Made by a program: the position numbers and the translations under genes
Source of the DNA: Ophthalmolycus amberensis
Taxonomy: Eukaryota; Chordata; Actinopteri; Perciformes; Zoarcidae
Reading direction: 5' to 3'
DNA: 64,000 bases
NCBI GenBank assembly: GCA_024529925.1
Contig: JAFEUB010001020.1
Location: 1-64,000, forward strand
The notes under the pieces: model-generated
What the model was told of the DNA's origin: nothing
Databases searched by the model: none
The model's input: only the letters and a program-made list of their open reading frames with translations
Part shown: in pieces, positions 45,894 to 57,407 of the stretch
Numbering within the stretch: the first letter of the stretch is position 1
Layout: the number at the start of each line of letters is the position of its first letter

Positions 45894-46049
45894 AAATCTC
45901 CAATCCAGGCAAAAGTTGTTTGTCCTTGTCTTCTACCTTAGGATGGAGTGTAAACCTTGAAACTAAATCCACAATATTACAACCCGACCAATACAAAATG
46001 TGAGGCTGATATTTGAGGGTTAAAAAAAAAATGCAATAATTATACATAA

Positions 46050-47095
46050 CTGCATAACTTTTTTCGACGTACTATACTGACGATTTTTGACATGTACAGC
46101 ATGTCGAAGTCATATAAAAGTCATAGTATGACTTTTTTCGACAAGCTATATGACATTTTTCGACATGTTATACTATGACTGTTTTTGACTTATTTCATGA
46201 CGTTTTTAAAAACTTTTTCCGACTTGCTATTGTGATTTTTTTTTTGAACTTTCATTTTTCTACATACTATTTGTTACGACCCGGCTTAGGGTTAAAGCTG
46301 GCACAACATGAAAAGTGAGAATCTCCTCTGCCCCGTTTCCAAGAACAACCAGCAACCAGGAATATGAAGGTGTTTAATAGTATATTTAAAACTCGCAGCT
46401 TCAAAGTGATTCAACAGCAAAACATATGAACTTAATGCTGATCTACTCAAATAATGAAACAAGACAAGTTGCTAATCTAACTCCTAAAAGGAGATTAGCC
46501 AAAATGCTAACCACCCCTCAGAAACCTGGGCTGTTTAACACTTCACAGAGAACATGCTGACTGGCAGAAAAGATAAGAGAGTCCTGCAGGGGCTGAGGGA
46601 AACCGGCCTCTTGAACCTCAAGCTTGGAGGCTGGAACCAATCCGCTCCTGGGAACAACAGACACACGAACACTCAGCCCATCAGTCAACCTCGCCTGCAG
46701 CACATCACACACCAGGGAGGGAGATCAACAACACAATTTTCAATGTACTATTCTATGACATTTTTACATGACCTTTTCAAAATACTATACTGACTTTTTT
46801 CAAAAAGATTGACATATTATGCTATGACTTTTGAGAATTATTTCCAGGTACTATACCATGACATATTTATATTGTTTTTTGTTATACTATTATTGTTTGA
46901 CATATTACATTTTTTAATTTTTTCAACTAGGACTTTTTCTGACTTCAACATACTATGAATTTTTGTCAGACTTATCGACATGCCATATACTGACTTTTTT
47001 CAACTTGCTATGACTTTTCAATTTTCCGTCATGCTATACTTTTTTATGACTTTTTCGACATGCTATACCATAACATTTAAAAAAACCTTTTTCTA
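46050..47095. repeat. Decayed AT-rich satellite built on ttttcgacatgctatac / tatgac words
   Basis: Variants of ttttttcgacatactatac and atgactttttcgacatg recur at 46055-46262 and 46740-47095 with poor period. Similar arrays occur in other percomorph fish. A block of unrelated DNA (46272-46733) splits the array. Confidence 0.75.
46272..46733. mobile_element. LTR-like insertion in the satellite (possible solo LTR)
   Basis: About 462 bp of non-satellite sequence. It begins tgttacgacccgg and ends near aacaaca, so the ends read TGTT...AACA, as retroviral-type LTRs do. I see no clear target duplication and no coding sequence, so a solo LTR is only a candidate. Confidence 0.4.
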
Positions 47096-47229
47096 CCTAC
47101 TGGATTAGTGGTTGCGCGAGTATGATGTTGGGTGAGTAATTGAATTGCTGTGTACATAGTAGTGCAAGGTGTGTACAACTTAGGCTGTCAGTGAATAAAC
47201 AGAACTCCTGAAGACCCATGCCAACTTCC

Positions 47230-47540
47230 CATGTCTTTGTCACCTGCTGATAAAAGTGAGGGGGTTCGCGCCAAAGTTAGCCCCAACCCGGCTCAGGTTC
47301 GCATAGTTTTGAACTATCCATCTGAGACGTGTGCCTCCCTTAAAGAGACATTCACAGTCGATTCTGGGTTTCAGTGCCTTGCCAAAGGGAACAGGGTAGA
47401 TGCATTGAGCAGCTAAATTCTAAGTGAATGCGGTTGAAAACAAACTCCCAATCGTCAGTCAACTTTTTTACCTCTGGCGCAAAGAAATGAACCGACGGCC
47501 TTCAGTCCTCTAACCGTAAGGCTACCTGGGCGTCTCGTAC
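47230..47540 (-). repeat. Possible tRNA-related or L2-type dispersed repeat
   Basis: On the - strand, taccttac-like sequence (tagccttacggttagagga, then cgtcggttcattt) resembles the A and B boxes of a tRNA-derived repeat. On the + strand, tttcagtgccttgcc plus aaaggga is a motif of common fish repeats. It is too diverged to classify, and it does not fold as a real tRNA by eye. Confidence 0.35.
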
Positions 47541-49399
47541 TACTTACTTATCTACGTGTACAAGGTTAATGCAGGTTTCCTCTTACAACAGAATTGAACT
47601 TCTGGTTTTCGCTCCCAGCCTACTTTTGAGGCTTGTGGTTTTTCTCTCTCTTCGTGTGAACTTAAGTTTCTCTCTCTGGGACGGAGGTTATATTACTCAG
47701 GATTTATTACAAAACGCCCACCTTCAGACTAGCACTGTGTGTATGGGAAATTATTGTAAATGCAAATTAACTTGGCGTGGGCAACTGTGCGGGGTGTGTA
47801 GACGTGAGTGTGCCGTATGTGCCTCGGTGCTCGCTCGCACAGGTCAGTGCGTGTGTGTGCGCAATAAGGTGTGTATGTGCATATCACGCGTGTGCAAATG
47901 TACTTCAAGTTTAATGACAGTCCATGGGCATGCATTTTGAGAAAGAGATTTTTTTATTTATCTCATACAGTTGCAGCAGCAATCCATACTTTTTATATTA
48001 AATTCTGATTCGAGCTCGAGACTTAATGAGTTTCATCTCGGAGCCGTCGCTGGCTACAGCTTTCTAAAGCTCCCACGCAAGCAAACATCACCTGTTTGAG
48101 ATGCTGCTGAGCAGACCCCGGCTAAGCAGCAGTTGAACTCCTGCTACAGTAACACCGGATTTTAACAATTCATTATCGGAAGCTTTTCGTGAATTTCTTG
48201 CATGCTTTCAAGATATGTGAAGGAGAAAAACAAACAAAAGAAGCTTACATGTCAGGCTCATCAAGATCATGTGTATGAGAATGAAACTGTGCGGCTCTAA
48301 AGAACGTTTATGTATTTATTAAGAACTAATAAAACGTGGATATGAACTAAAAAGAGCAGTAAGGTGCTTTGCAGCATCGCACCGTTCTATTTGGGAAATA
48401 AAATGTAAAACCTCGTCTTATATAAAGCCATCGGCTCTTCTCTACATAATATACATCAGGATATCTTAATAGCCTCGACACTTGACTCCTGCCTGCTTGG
48501 GGTCGTGAACCATCTTGCAACCGCACACATGCCAAATGAAGTGAATGGCATTCTGCTCTCTTGTGGTATAATATAATAAATGCCATTAGTTTAAGTGTGA
48601 CATCTTAGTACGCAGACAACATAACCCGTAGTAGCTCTTCTCAGTGGCGGCGGGCGTTTGTTTTAGTTGGTATTTGATCAGCTTCTCACGGTTTGAGTGT
48701 AAATCTTCAAATCAATTTGCCTGTTTATTCACTGTAAATGAGACTGGGACAGGGATTCTTCCAAGAGATTAAAGCAAATTGTGTTACAAAATATAGATAG
48801 TTGTACGTGAAAACCATATTTTTTTCAGAATCAAGACCACACTCGAGATGCGTTTAAGGCCTTCAAATAACTGGTAACTGGTAGATTTCCTTTTAGTGTC
48901 AAACTCCACACCTTAAGGCCTGGGCGGGAGGGCCGAGAAAAGAAAACTAGATAGCTGAACCCAGAGCCTCCCACATACAATGCATGGATTCAAAGCGTGC
49001 GGGCCCTTTGTCAGATGGAGAGGATTACATACATATCAAGGCTCTGAAAATGCATCTCCACTAAGAGATGGAGTCCTGTCCTGGCGTCACACACACCAGA
49101 GTAAATATTACCCCTGTACTTTTATCTTACAGTGTATGTTAAGTACTTGCATATAATGACATACAGTTAGAGAAAAGAATATATTGTATCGTTGATGTAA
49201 ACTAGATATTAACCATGAATCAAAACGGTACATTTTTTTTTGAATACTACAACAAGAATCTAGACCTCTAGTGCTGAAACAGTTTATTAATAAATTGTAA
49301 ATATTAATAGACAATTCCGATTTTTCAGAAATGCCAAATAATTGTGGTGGAGCTGAAATGATCAGTTGACAGATTGGTACAGATAAATAGTTTAACAGA

Positions 49400-49790
49400 C
49401 TCATCCAGCTCCGCTGTCACAAGGAAAGATACAGGAGAACATTCCTGCCCTCTGCTATAAGACTGTACAACAAATCCGCTCTGGCCAGATCATCCTCCAC
49501 ATAACTACTCACCGCTACACTGTTGTTTGCTGGGGTTGACTTTTGCACTACTGTTCTTCACCTAGTTAGTTAATTTAACACTTATTCTATTTCATTGTAT
49601 ATACTGTGCATTTTTGTCGTTTTATCTTATATATTCTATATTGTGATATTTAATTTGTTCTACTGTGCATTTTCTAATACTTAATATTTTTGGTGACTCT
49701 GCTACTTTGCTAATTGGTGTGTCTTGCTGCTGTAACATACAAATTTCCCCCTGGGGATAAATAAAGTACATATCTATCTGTCTATCTACC
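49400..49790 (+). mobile_element. 5'-truncated LINE: ORF2 C terminus, 3' UTR and tail
   Basis: 49400-49504 encodes LIQLRCHKERYRRTFLPSAI, then RLYNKSALARSSST and a stop, the usual C-terminal end of fish non-LTR retrotransposon ORF2. A 3' UTR follows, ending aatttccccctggggataaa, then taaagtacatatctatctg and ctatc repeats. Severe 5' truncation is normal for such insertions. The clade (Rex, L2 or CR1-like) is not resolved. Confidence 0.85.
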
Positions 49791-49844
49791 GTAGTTCTGT
49801 TGATGGACTGATCAGTTTTCATCAAATGTTTTGATTAAATGTTT

Positions 49845-49945
49845 GAGTCAATTATCAAGTAAGAATGCCAAATGTCCTTTTGTTTAATCGAAACAATTAC
49901 ATTTTGAAGTGTTGGTTGGAAAAACATTTTTAAAGACGTCACCTT
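49845..49945. repeat. Fragment of dispersed percomorph repeat
   Basis: It contains gagtcaattatcaag and ttttaaagacgtcaccttt. Related copies at 58440-58645 and 62975-63275 carry the same words, some in opposite orientation. Confidence 0.5.
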
Positions 49946-51364
49946 TGGTTCTAGGAACCGGTAACTGTAAAACCAGTAACTCCCTGACACTCTACATAAT
50001 GCCCTGGGCTTTACACAAACCCGCCACTCTGATCTACATTAGCTCTATAAGACACCACCTCATAATAAAAGAAACCTAAGCTGGAAAGGCAAAGAACAAA
50101 CGAGAGTCCAGAAATGTGAGAGGGAACAGGAAGAAGCCGAAGGATTCAAAGAGGCACATGGGAAAGCAGACGACACCTCTGTAACAACATGAGTGATTCC
50201 CAGCTGTGTGTTGAGAGCCCTCTCCCCTTCTCGTCCTCCCTCGCTCCCTCTGCTCCGTGTGAAGATTAAAGCGAGCGGCATAAAGGTGAGAGCAGTCCAC
50301 CTCTAAGCTAGTGTGAAGGGGAAACTTCCCCTCAGCACAAAAAGTTCTGCTCTCCGCTCTTCGCCGAAGCGTGCCGCAGCTCAAATCGGCTTTGGGAAAT
50401 TAATCCCTGCATTATGGGGGGAGAGTAAAGTAAACAAACAGGACAGGACGGGGACCTGCGAGTGTGAGACAGTGGGGCTTTTGTAGGTAAGAGCTTGTGT
50501 TCCTCCAGAGAAAAAGAGCTGTGAAGGCTGCAATGTGCTACGGCACAATCCTCTGGGACACTCCTGGGAGCAGAGCTCCAGTCTTTTTTTTTTTGTTCCT
50601 GCATGGTCTTAAACCTCTCTCTCCGTGTCTCATATGTCCAGCTTATGACTGGCTTTGTCTTTCCCGGCTTCATTCAACCACTTTGCCCCAGTGGCAGAGT
50701 CATTGTCTGCAAATCCTCCTCCTGCAGCCTTCTCTGCTTTCCCCCTCTCCTTTTCCCATCCTATCTATCCACTGAGAGGGTACTTAGATAAAGCCCAGGA
50801 TTCAGTCTGACCAAATCAGAACTTTCCACTGAGCAGAGATTAAACTCCGAGTGACCGAACGGACAACTTCCCTCACCGTCTGCGATTGGCCGGCAGAGTG
50901 TTTCCGTCTTTCTTTTTGTTTGTTGACAGTTTAAACACCCGTCTGTCCCGAGACTCTCCATAAGTGCACTTTCAGTCTCTCTCCGCTTGTTGCTTCTCAC
51001 TGTCTCGCCATATATCTGCCGTCTGTCATCACTCTCCATCTCTCGGCTTTTCTGCACACGTTAAAGGATTTCCACCCATCCGTCTCTCCTCACAACTGCA
51101 CCGGTCCACCCCGTTACACAAGCGCTCATTCCTGTGTGTCCTACTACTGTCGTCTCATGCGGACGTTTCCTACTGGTCTCAATCCACCAGAAGGCCGACC
51201 ATATGAAGGACTTACATCTAGCCCTCAAGCAGAATGACACTAAACTCACCTTCAAGTGTTTGGTACACAGTGACGCCTACAGGGAGTCTGTGTGGTCCCA
51301 TACTGCCACCTGCTGAACTATATGAGAACTGCACCCGACAGACATGACTTGTGTTTTGAACAGC

Positions 51365-51560
51365 GGCGTAAAGCAAGTAAATTCACTCAGTAACGTACTT
51401 TTAACTGATTTTTGGTTTTAAATTGTATGGTACTTCTACTTTGCATTACATGTCAGAGAAGTATTCAACTTTTAACTCCTAATATATTTGACAATTAAAG
51501 TTACTGTACAGATAGATATTGCATATACAAAGCAAATTATTATTCAACAAATGATTGGTT
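51365..51560 (+). repeat. Dispersed percomorph repeat, copy 2
   Basis: It reads aagtaaattcactcagtaac, then tatggtacttctactttgca and tttgacaattaaagttactg. It is the same family as the segment at 35640-35812, in the other orientation. Confidence 0.65.
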
Positions 51561-52097
51561 GTTTTTCACAAAAGGTTTTGTGGAGGAAGAGTTTATTGAC
51601 CAGGTCACAGGTTTTGTTAATGGTGATATTTTACTCAACAAGATATACTGCGTTCATAAGATCTGTTCAAAGCCAGTCGGGTCTCGTGGAGAGTGGTCAC
51701 TGGTCTCGTATAATTATTTTCAGATTTACTGGAGATTAAACCACCTGGCAAATAAAGAAAGCAGTTTCAATTATTTATTTACTTCAATCAGCTGCAACAA
51801 TAAAATGCAGCACTAACAACGTAATCAAATATACAATATAACACTCGGGGGAAAATGGCTGTTTTAGTTAAGTATATATTTTTTGGCATTTTACGCCTTC
51901 ATTCGATAGTTGACTGAAGTGGAGAACATCATGCAATAAACAGCAGTAAATAGACTGCACCAAAAACCCCGATGTCACCACGGCACTTTTGATACTTAAA
52001 AGTAACTTCTGATGAACTTTTGTCCTTTTTCGTAAGTCAATCTTTTAGGTTGTATTGTAAAAAACAAACATTTTGATGTTGATAGTGCTTCATTTAC

Positions 52098-52103
52098 TTT
52101 ATT
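52098..52103 (-). terminator. Candidate poly(A) signal AATAAA for prep
   Basis: AATAAA on the - strand lies about 265 nt past the prep stop codon, giving a short 3' UTR. A second AATAAA at 51774-51779 is an alternative further downstream. Confidence 0.4.
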
Positions 52104-52368
52104 CAATACTTCTTCCACCAATGATGCTGAACAAATCAGATCAACAAGAGTCGTTTCAAAAGAGGCATTATAGTTAGTATCTCAATAGTTGGTAGTTATT
52201 ATTTTTCCAGTAATATTACTTCATCTGTTCTCTAACCGTATACTTTAGTTGTACCAGTGCATTCCTCTGTCCTTCACTAAATAGTAAAGGCATGTTCCCA
52301 CAAAAACAAGACCGTAAATCATTCATCCTCTAAAAAGCCCCACCTCATAGTGCGTCATCATCATCTCT

Positions 52369-52663
52369 TCAATCGATCCAGCTCAGCCCAAGTGTCTCAG
52401 CGATGAAGGAAAAGATGTGCGCCTCCTCCAGGATGGCCTTGGTGGTGGGCTTCCCGGCGCCGTGCCCACTCCGGGTGTCCACCCTGACCATCAGAGGCTG
52501 ACGCTGCGCGGGGCTGCTGCCCACTCCGCGCTGCAAGGCCGCACAGTACTTCAGGGTGTGGAGAGGCACCACGCGGTCATCGTGATCTGCTGTCAGGAGC
52601 AGGATGGCGGGGTAGGGAGGGCCAGAGTAAGGAGACTGCGGCAGATTATGGAGAGGGGAATAC
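52369..52663 (-). CDS. prep: prep exon 15 (catalytic Asp and His, stop)
   Basis: 295 nt to the TGA. It encodes YSPLHNLPQSPYSGPPYPAI, then LLLTADHDDRVVPLHTLKYC and VDTRSGHGAGKPTTKAI, ending ETLGLSWID. Asp640 and Arg642 are in DHDDRV and His679 in GHGAG. The acceptor is ctctctccag. Confidence 0.97.
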
Positions 52664-55600
52664 CTGGAGAGAGGGTGAGGAAGACAGGTTGGGAGGATCA
52701 CTGGAAGGGAATCCGAGAGAAGAGAGAATATGGGAGTGATTTGTGAGCTGTAATGTGTGAATCAGATGCTTTGCTGCTATTTCATTACTTATGTGGGTAG
52801 GTTTTAGATTATTAGGGCTGTCCCGAAGACCATATTTTGGGCTCCGGGACTTCGGTTGTATAATTATTAACATTTCGTACATGCGCAGGACCGCATGTGA
52901 CCGGAGGATCCCGGAGGAACGTGTTCTCGTGCAGCAGTATGTTCTAGTGATGTGTTGCGTCTGTGTTTTTCGTACTTGATGAGCCACTTGAACTGCTCCG
53001 GGTCGTCTGAACAGCCGTAGTCGGTGGTCCAGGCGTGGCCGATGGTGAATTTGTGGAACTTCAGCATATCCATCACCCCCACCTCTGCCACAGCACAGCC
53101 GAACAGTTCTGGACGCTGGTTCACACATGCCGCTGTGTGTGTGTATTTCAAAATTTGCGTAAAACATTCCATTTTGCTTTTAAAATTCACACGGTAGGAC
53201 ACGATCACGCCTACATCGCCACTTACACACCAGGGGAGAAGTCATTAGTTGGGTTTGTGCGGCGCCATATGGCAGCCAGCCTTTTGGTAAATGATGTGAC
53301 AAAGCTCTGTTTAATGTGCTGTTTAATAGCAAAATGAATTGAAGCTCAGCAGCTAACTACTGGTGAATTCATTTTACACTATTAATGATGCCAAAGACGT
53401 AATAGAAAGCACGCATTGTGATCAATGCAGCGGAGACTTGCAATGAGCCAGTGATCTCAGCTGGCTCTTAGTTTGCCTTTCATTGAGCCGGCATGTGAAA
53501 GGCAAAGGGACAAGAAGCAGGACAATATACGCAGCATCCACATCCATCCATCGCCACACACAAAACACCACCACGGCCTAACCATAGATGCACTCATATA
53601 TTATATCACTTTTTGCTTATATCTGGTGGATCAATAAGCAATCATTCTGCCTCTCGAGCTCATTCTTAAGCTTTTTTTTATGTTTGTGGAGGATAACTCT
53701 CCCTCAAGAAAGGTTTTTTGGACTTAGAAACATTTTGGAGCATCACCATAGATAACACCCAAAAAGCTTAAAGACAACACATTTTATGTTGCCCTCTAAA
53801 ATCATATTCTGTAAATCAAGAGAGCAGACTTACAACATAAAAAGCAAGATTTCCCCACTTTCAAAATTCCAACCCCTAAATGTAACACATGATGTACAGC
53901 GGCTGCATAATAGCTTCCAGGGTGTACCTTTAAAACCCTTTTACTTGTTCTCCATGTCCGGCTTTCACACGAAACACACAAACACACAGCCGGTCCTGTA
54001 CTCACCCACGAGCAGTCCTCCATTAGAGGCTCCATTGATGGTGATGCGGCTGGCTGTGGTGTACTTCTCCTGGACCAGATACTCTGCTGCACAGTGGAAG
54101 TCATCGAAGCAATTCTGCTTGTTCCCTAATGTACCAGCTGCACAAACACAATAATCAGCAGAAGTTCAGTGAACACAGAATTAGACTTTAGAAGAGCTTT
54201 AATTATTCTTAATGAACACCGGCCACTGCCCCCTTCACACAGCCTGTTCCAGGTAGGGATGCCGTTATTCCTTGGTTGTCTGTACCTTTGTACCAGGTGA
54301 GGCCGTACTCTCCTCCCCCTCTGATGTTGGCCACTGCCAGGATGCCTCCCAGGTGTCTCACATACAGCAGGTAAGCAACACTGAGCACAGACAAGACGGA
54401 CAGACAGACGAAATACAGCCATGAACGTACAATCAATGTTACAATAGCAGCATAAATGAAAAATATGAAATGTAGTTTAAGCAGGATACAGTAAAACCTA
54501 TTAAAATATGACTTTAAAATCACAATGTTTGATTCTTGTAACATCACACACAACATGGAAGTGACACGCCAGCAGAGAGGATCAGGTGAAGAGCAGAGGA
54601 GGGTCGTGCAGAGCCAACATGGCAGCTCTGTTTTATAGAAAGTTGGGATATCCTCTACTCTGTTACCCCCCCACACTTGAGGTATTTTGGAATGGATTAG
54701 TGTTCATCCGTGTCAGTGAAAACCAGAAGAAGAGAGCGGTCCCGTTGTACTTACTTGTAGTACGGTTGGATGGAAGCCTCAAAGCCCCCGTAGCCATAAA
54801 GGAAGACGGGACGAGTGGCATCCTTCTTTAGGCCCTTGGCGTGAACTAAGAACATGGGGATCTCGGTTCCATCTTTACTGGGATAAAATACCTGTAAATG
54901 CAAAAATATATCTTTTACATCAGTGTTATAAAATGACACAGAGTTCATACAAATTAAGTCTAAGATGAGCTGTGCACAAAAAACATTTTCCACTTCCTCA
55001 ACCACAGTGAACACGACTCTGGGAAATCTGAATCATGATATGAATATGCAGTAGATGCAGTGAAGCAACACGAACAAGAATAACCTGTAAGATGACGGGA
55101 AACAAAACAACATAAAAGGGTAACGGGGAAGTAGAAGAGAGAAAACAGCAGGGCGTCACCTGGCTGGTCTCGTAGTCCTCTTGCTTGATGCCCTTCACCT
55201 CCACCTCCCTGAACACGCTGGGCTCTGGGCTGGACACGCTCAAATCACAGTGGTAAATGATACCTGGCCACCACGGAACAACACGCACACAGGTTAGAGG
55301 TCACCGTGTGTTTAACTCACTGCATGGGGATATTTCAATAACCGATAGTTCGTATGTAGTGAGATCATTTGATGAAAACAATAAAACTGTTTGTCAAGCA
55401 GAAATGCAAAATATTCCCTGGTTTCCGCTTCTCAAATGTGAGAATCTTCCAAATATTCTTTGTTTTACATGTTAGCAGACTGAATACTATTTGGATTTTC
55501 GATTGCTTGATGGAGAAAACGACAAATTTGAAAAAAGGCCACAAGGCCATTTTTCAACATTTTTGTAGAAAAACTAACCTAAACTCATGAAAACAAGAAT

Positions 55601-57375
55601 CAGCCTATTTATCAATAATCTAAATAATTAGTGCCGCCCGAATTATGTGTATGCACTGATGGTATTTGCTTTTGCAGTTCTTTTGTGGGATTCGTAGCTT
55701 TCTCGCTACTTTTTTTATTCTTTCTTTTTGTTAATATAAGACAACTAAAATACAATTCATGGAATGAAAGGAAAGAGGAGTCACCAGGTGTAGTGAAGGA
55801 GGTGAACTTGTAGAAGAAGTCAGAGTGGTTCTTCTTGCAGCTCACTCCGGCCACTGAGCCGACGTCCAGCGGCAGGTCCCTGACCACCAGGCCGGTGGAC
55901 AGCTCACACAGCTGCAGGATGTCCTTCACGTCATGCAGATAGTTGACCACCAGGTGGTGCTGGTTCACACAGGAGACGAAGCCTGCAGAAGGATCATGAA
56001 AAAGGAAGTGATAGAAAGTGAACAGAACATGTGAAAGCTGCCTGGTGTTATTAAAAACACCGTGTCCAAGGGAAACGGTCTACAAGTCGTCTGGTTTCCT
56101 TTCTCTGTTACTACCGATGTCCGCTTCCTCTCTGCTAATTATCCCGATATATCTTGAAAATAAGAAGTACTCATGATCCTGGGATGAAGCCAAATATAAT
56201 GGCTGTGCATTGAATATGACCAAATTGATGAGTTCAGTTAATTCAGATGTTACTGCACAGGTAGAGCAAAGAGTTAATACAGGTATAGACTGTTCACTGT
56301 GACGGGATGAAATGTCATCGACTGCCAGCAGGAGGCAGTCTTAAGACACAATAAATGCAGGCCGCACTGCTCAAGTCAGGCCGCACTGCTCAAGTCAGGC
56401 CGCACTGCTCAAGTCAGGCCGCACTGCTCAAGTCAGGCCGCACTGCTCAAGTCAGGCCGCACTGCTCAAGTCAGGCCGCACTGCTCGGTAGGAGTCAGTG
56501 CGGCTACACATGCCGTCAAGCTCCTCTCGGTTACCATGTTTAGTACACACAGCGAGCACACATCCCTATATGGCCTTTTGCCTTTGAGAGTCGTCAGTGT
56601 CAAGACGAGGACAATGCAGCGTGAACTGATGAATCAGTGACTTCCTACTTTGCATCAGTTAAAAGGCTAGTATAGCGGAACAGTTTATGACAGTAAGAGC
56701 TCTCTTTAACAGGAAATGACATGTTATCAGACGCAACGGTCAACTCATTGCTGTGGACCGTGACCGTTTGATGTGTGTAGCGCTGCTTTACCCAGATGGG
56801 ACATGCATGCTGTACAAACAGTAAATGGACTACTACTTTTCAAAATGTTATACATTCATATTGATTGCATTTTAACATAATTAAATTCCTATTAATTTAA
56901 AAACTTGGTCAAAATGTGAAATTTGAGAAAAGATCATTAACTTGCACTAATAAAAGCATATCACTATCATTCACTTAACATGCAACACTTTACTGCTACA
57001 TTACCATTTAGAGAGTATCCAAACACTCAATTCAATGAAAGCTTTATAGCACATTATAAAGTAGCTATTAGGACATTTTAAGTGCTTATTAAAGTACAAT
57101 GATCGTCAGAAGTTATAAATTATACTATGTCGACCTATCTTACATTGTTACAGAAGTGCCATTCAGTATCTGTTTATACACCAGCCCACACTTACTGGTG
57201 GCCGCAGATGAAGTCATCACCGTGTCTGCTTACTTTATTATAGTGTGCTATAAAACATCTACTGAATGTTTAAACACCGTTTATAAATCATAAACAGGGG
57301 GACTTAAAATAGAGTGTTGCCCAAACATTCAAATGATCTTCCTTAACATAGTTTGTACCTTTTGTTATTTCTGAT

Positions 57376-57407
<32 letters not shown>

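Larger units (their letters stand above)
43586..45910 (+). other. epha10: epha10 3' UTR (approximate end)
   Basis: This is about 2.3 kb after the stop, with no coding signal of its own. It holds a GT microsatellite (45063-45091) and a 16-nt C run (45270-45285). ATTAAA at 45888-45893, followed about 20 nt later by a T/G-rich stretch (gttgtttgtccttgtctt), is the best poly(A) signal I see. The extent is inferred. The small open frames inside have no recognisable content. Confidence 0.6.
45911..52097. other. Intergenic region between convergent epha10 and prep
   Basis: About 6 kb with no supported gene. It holds a satellite-like array (46050-47095), an LTR-like insertion inside it, a possible SINE/LINE tail (47230-47540), a LINE 3' end (49400-49790) and two copies of dispersed percomorph repeats. 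The short open frames have no family resemblance. Confidence 0.7.

Noticed and set aside
47470..47540. tRNA gene on the - strand
   Set aside because: Only partial A-box-like and B-box-like words are present and no cloverleaf could be drawn. A diverged repeat is more likely.
50060..50673. Overlapping open frames on both strands in the intergenic region
   Set aside because: None resembles a known family, the strands compete, and no splice structure links them to another exon.
51134..51316. 60-codon open frame (ends SDAYRESVWSHTATC)
   Set aside because: It is short, with no similarity I recognise, and sits just before a dispersed repeat. Not enough to call a gene.
56355..56543. 62-codon open frame with repeated peptide over the minisatellite
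   Set aside because: It is simply the translation of the 19-bp repeat, in a prep intron and on the opposite strand.
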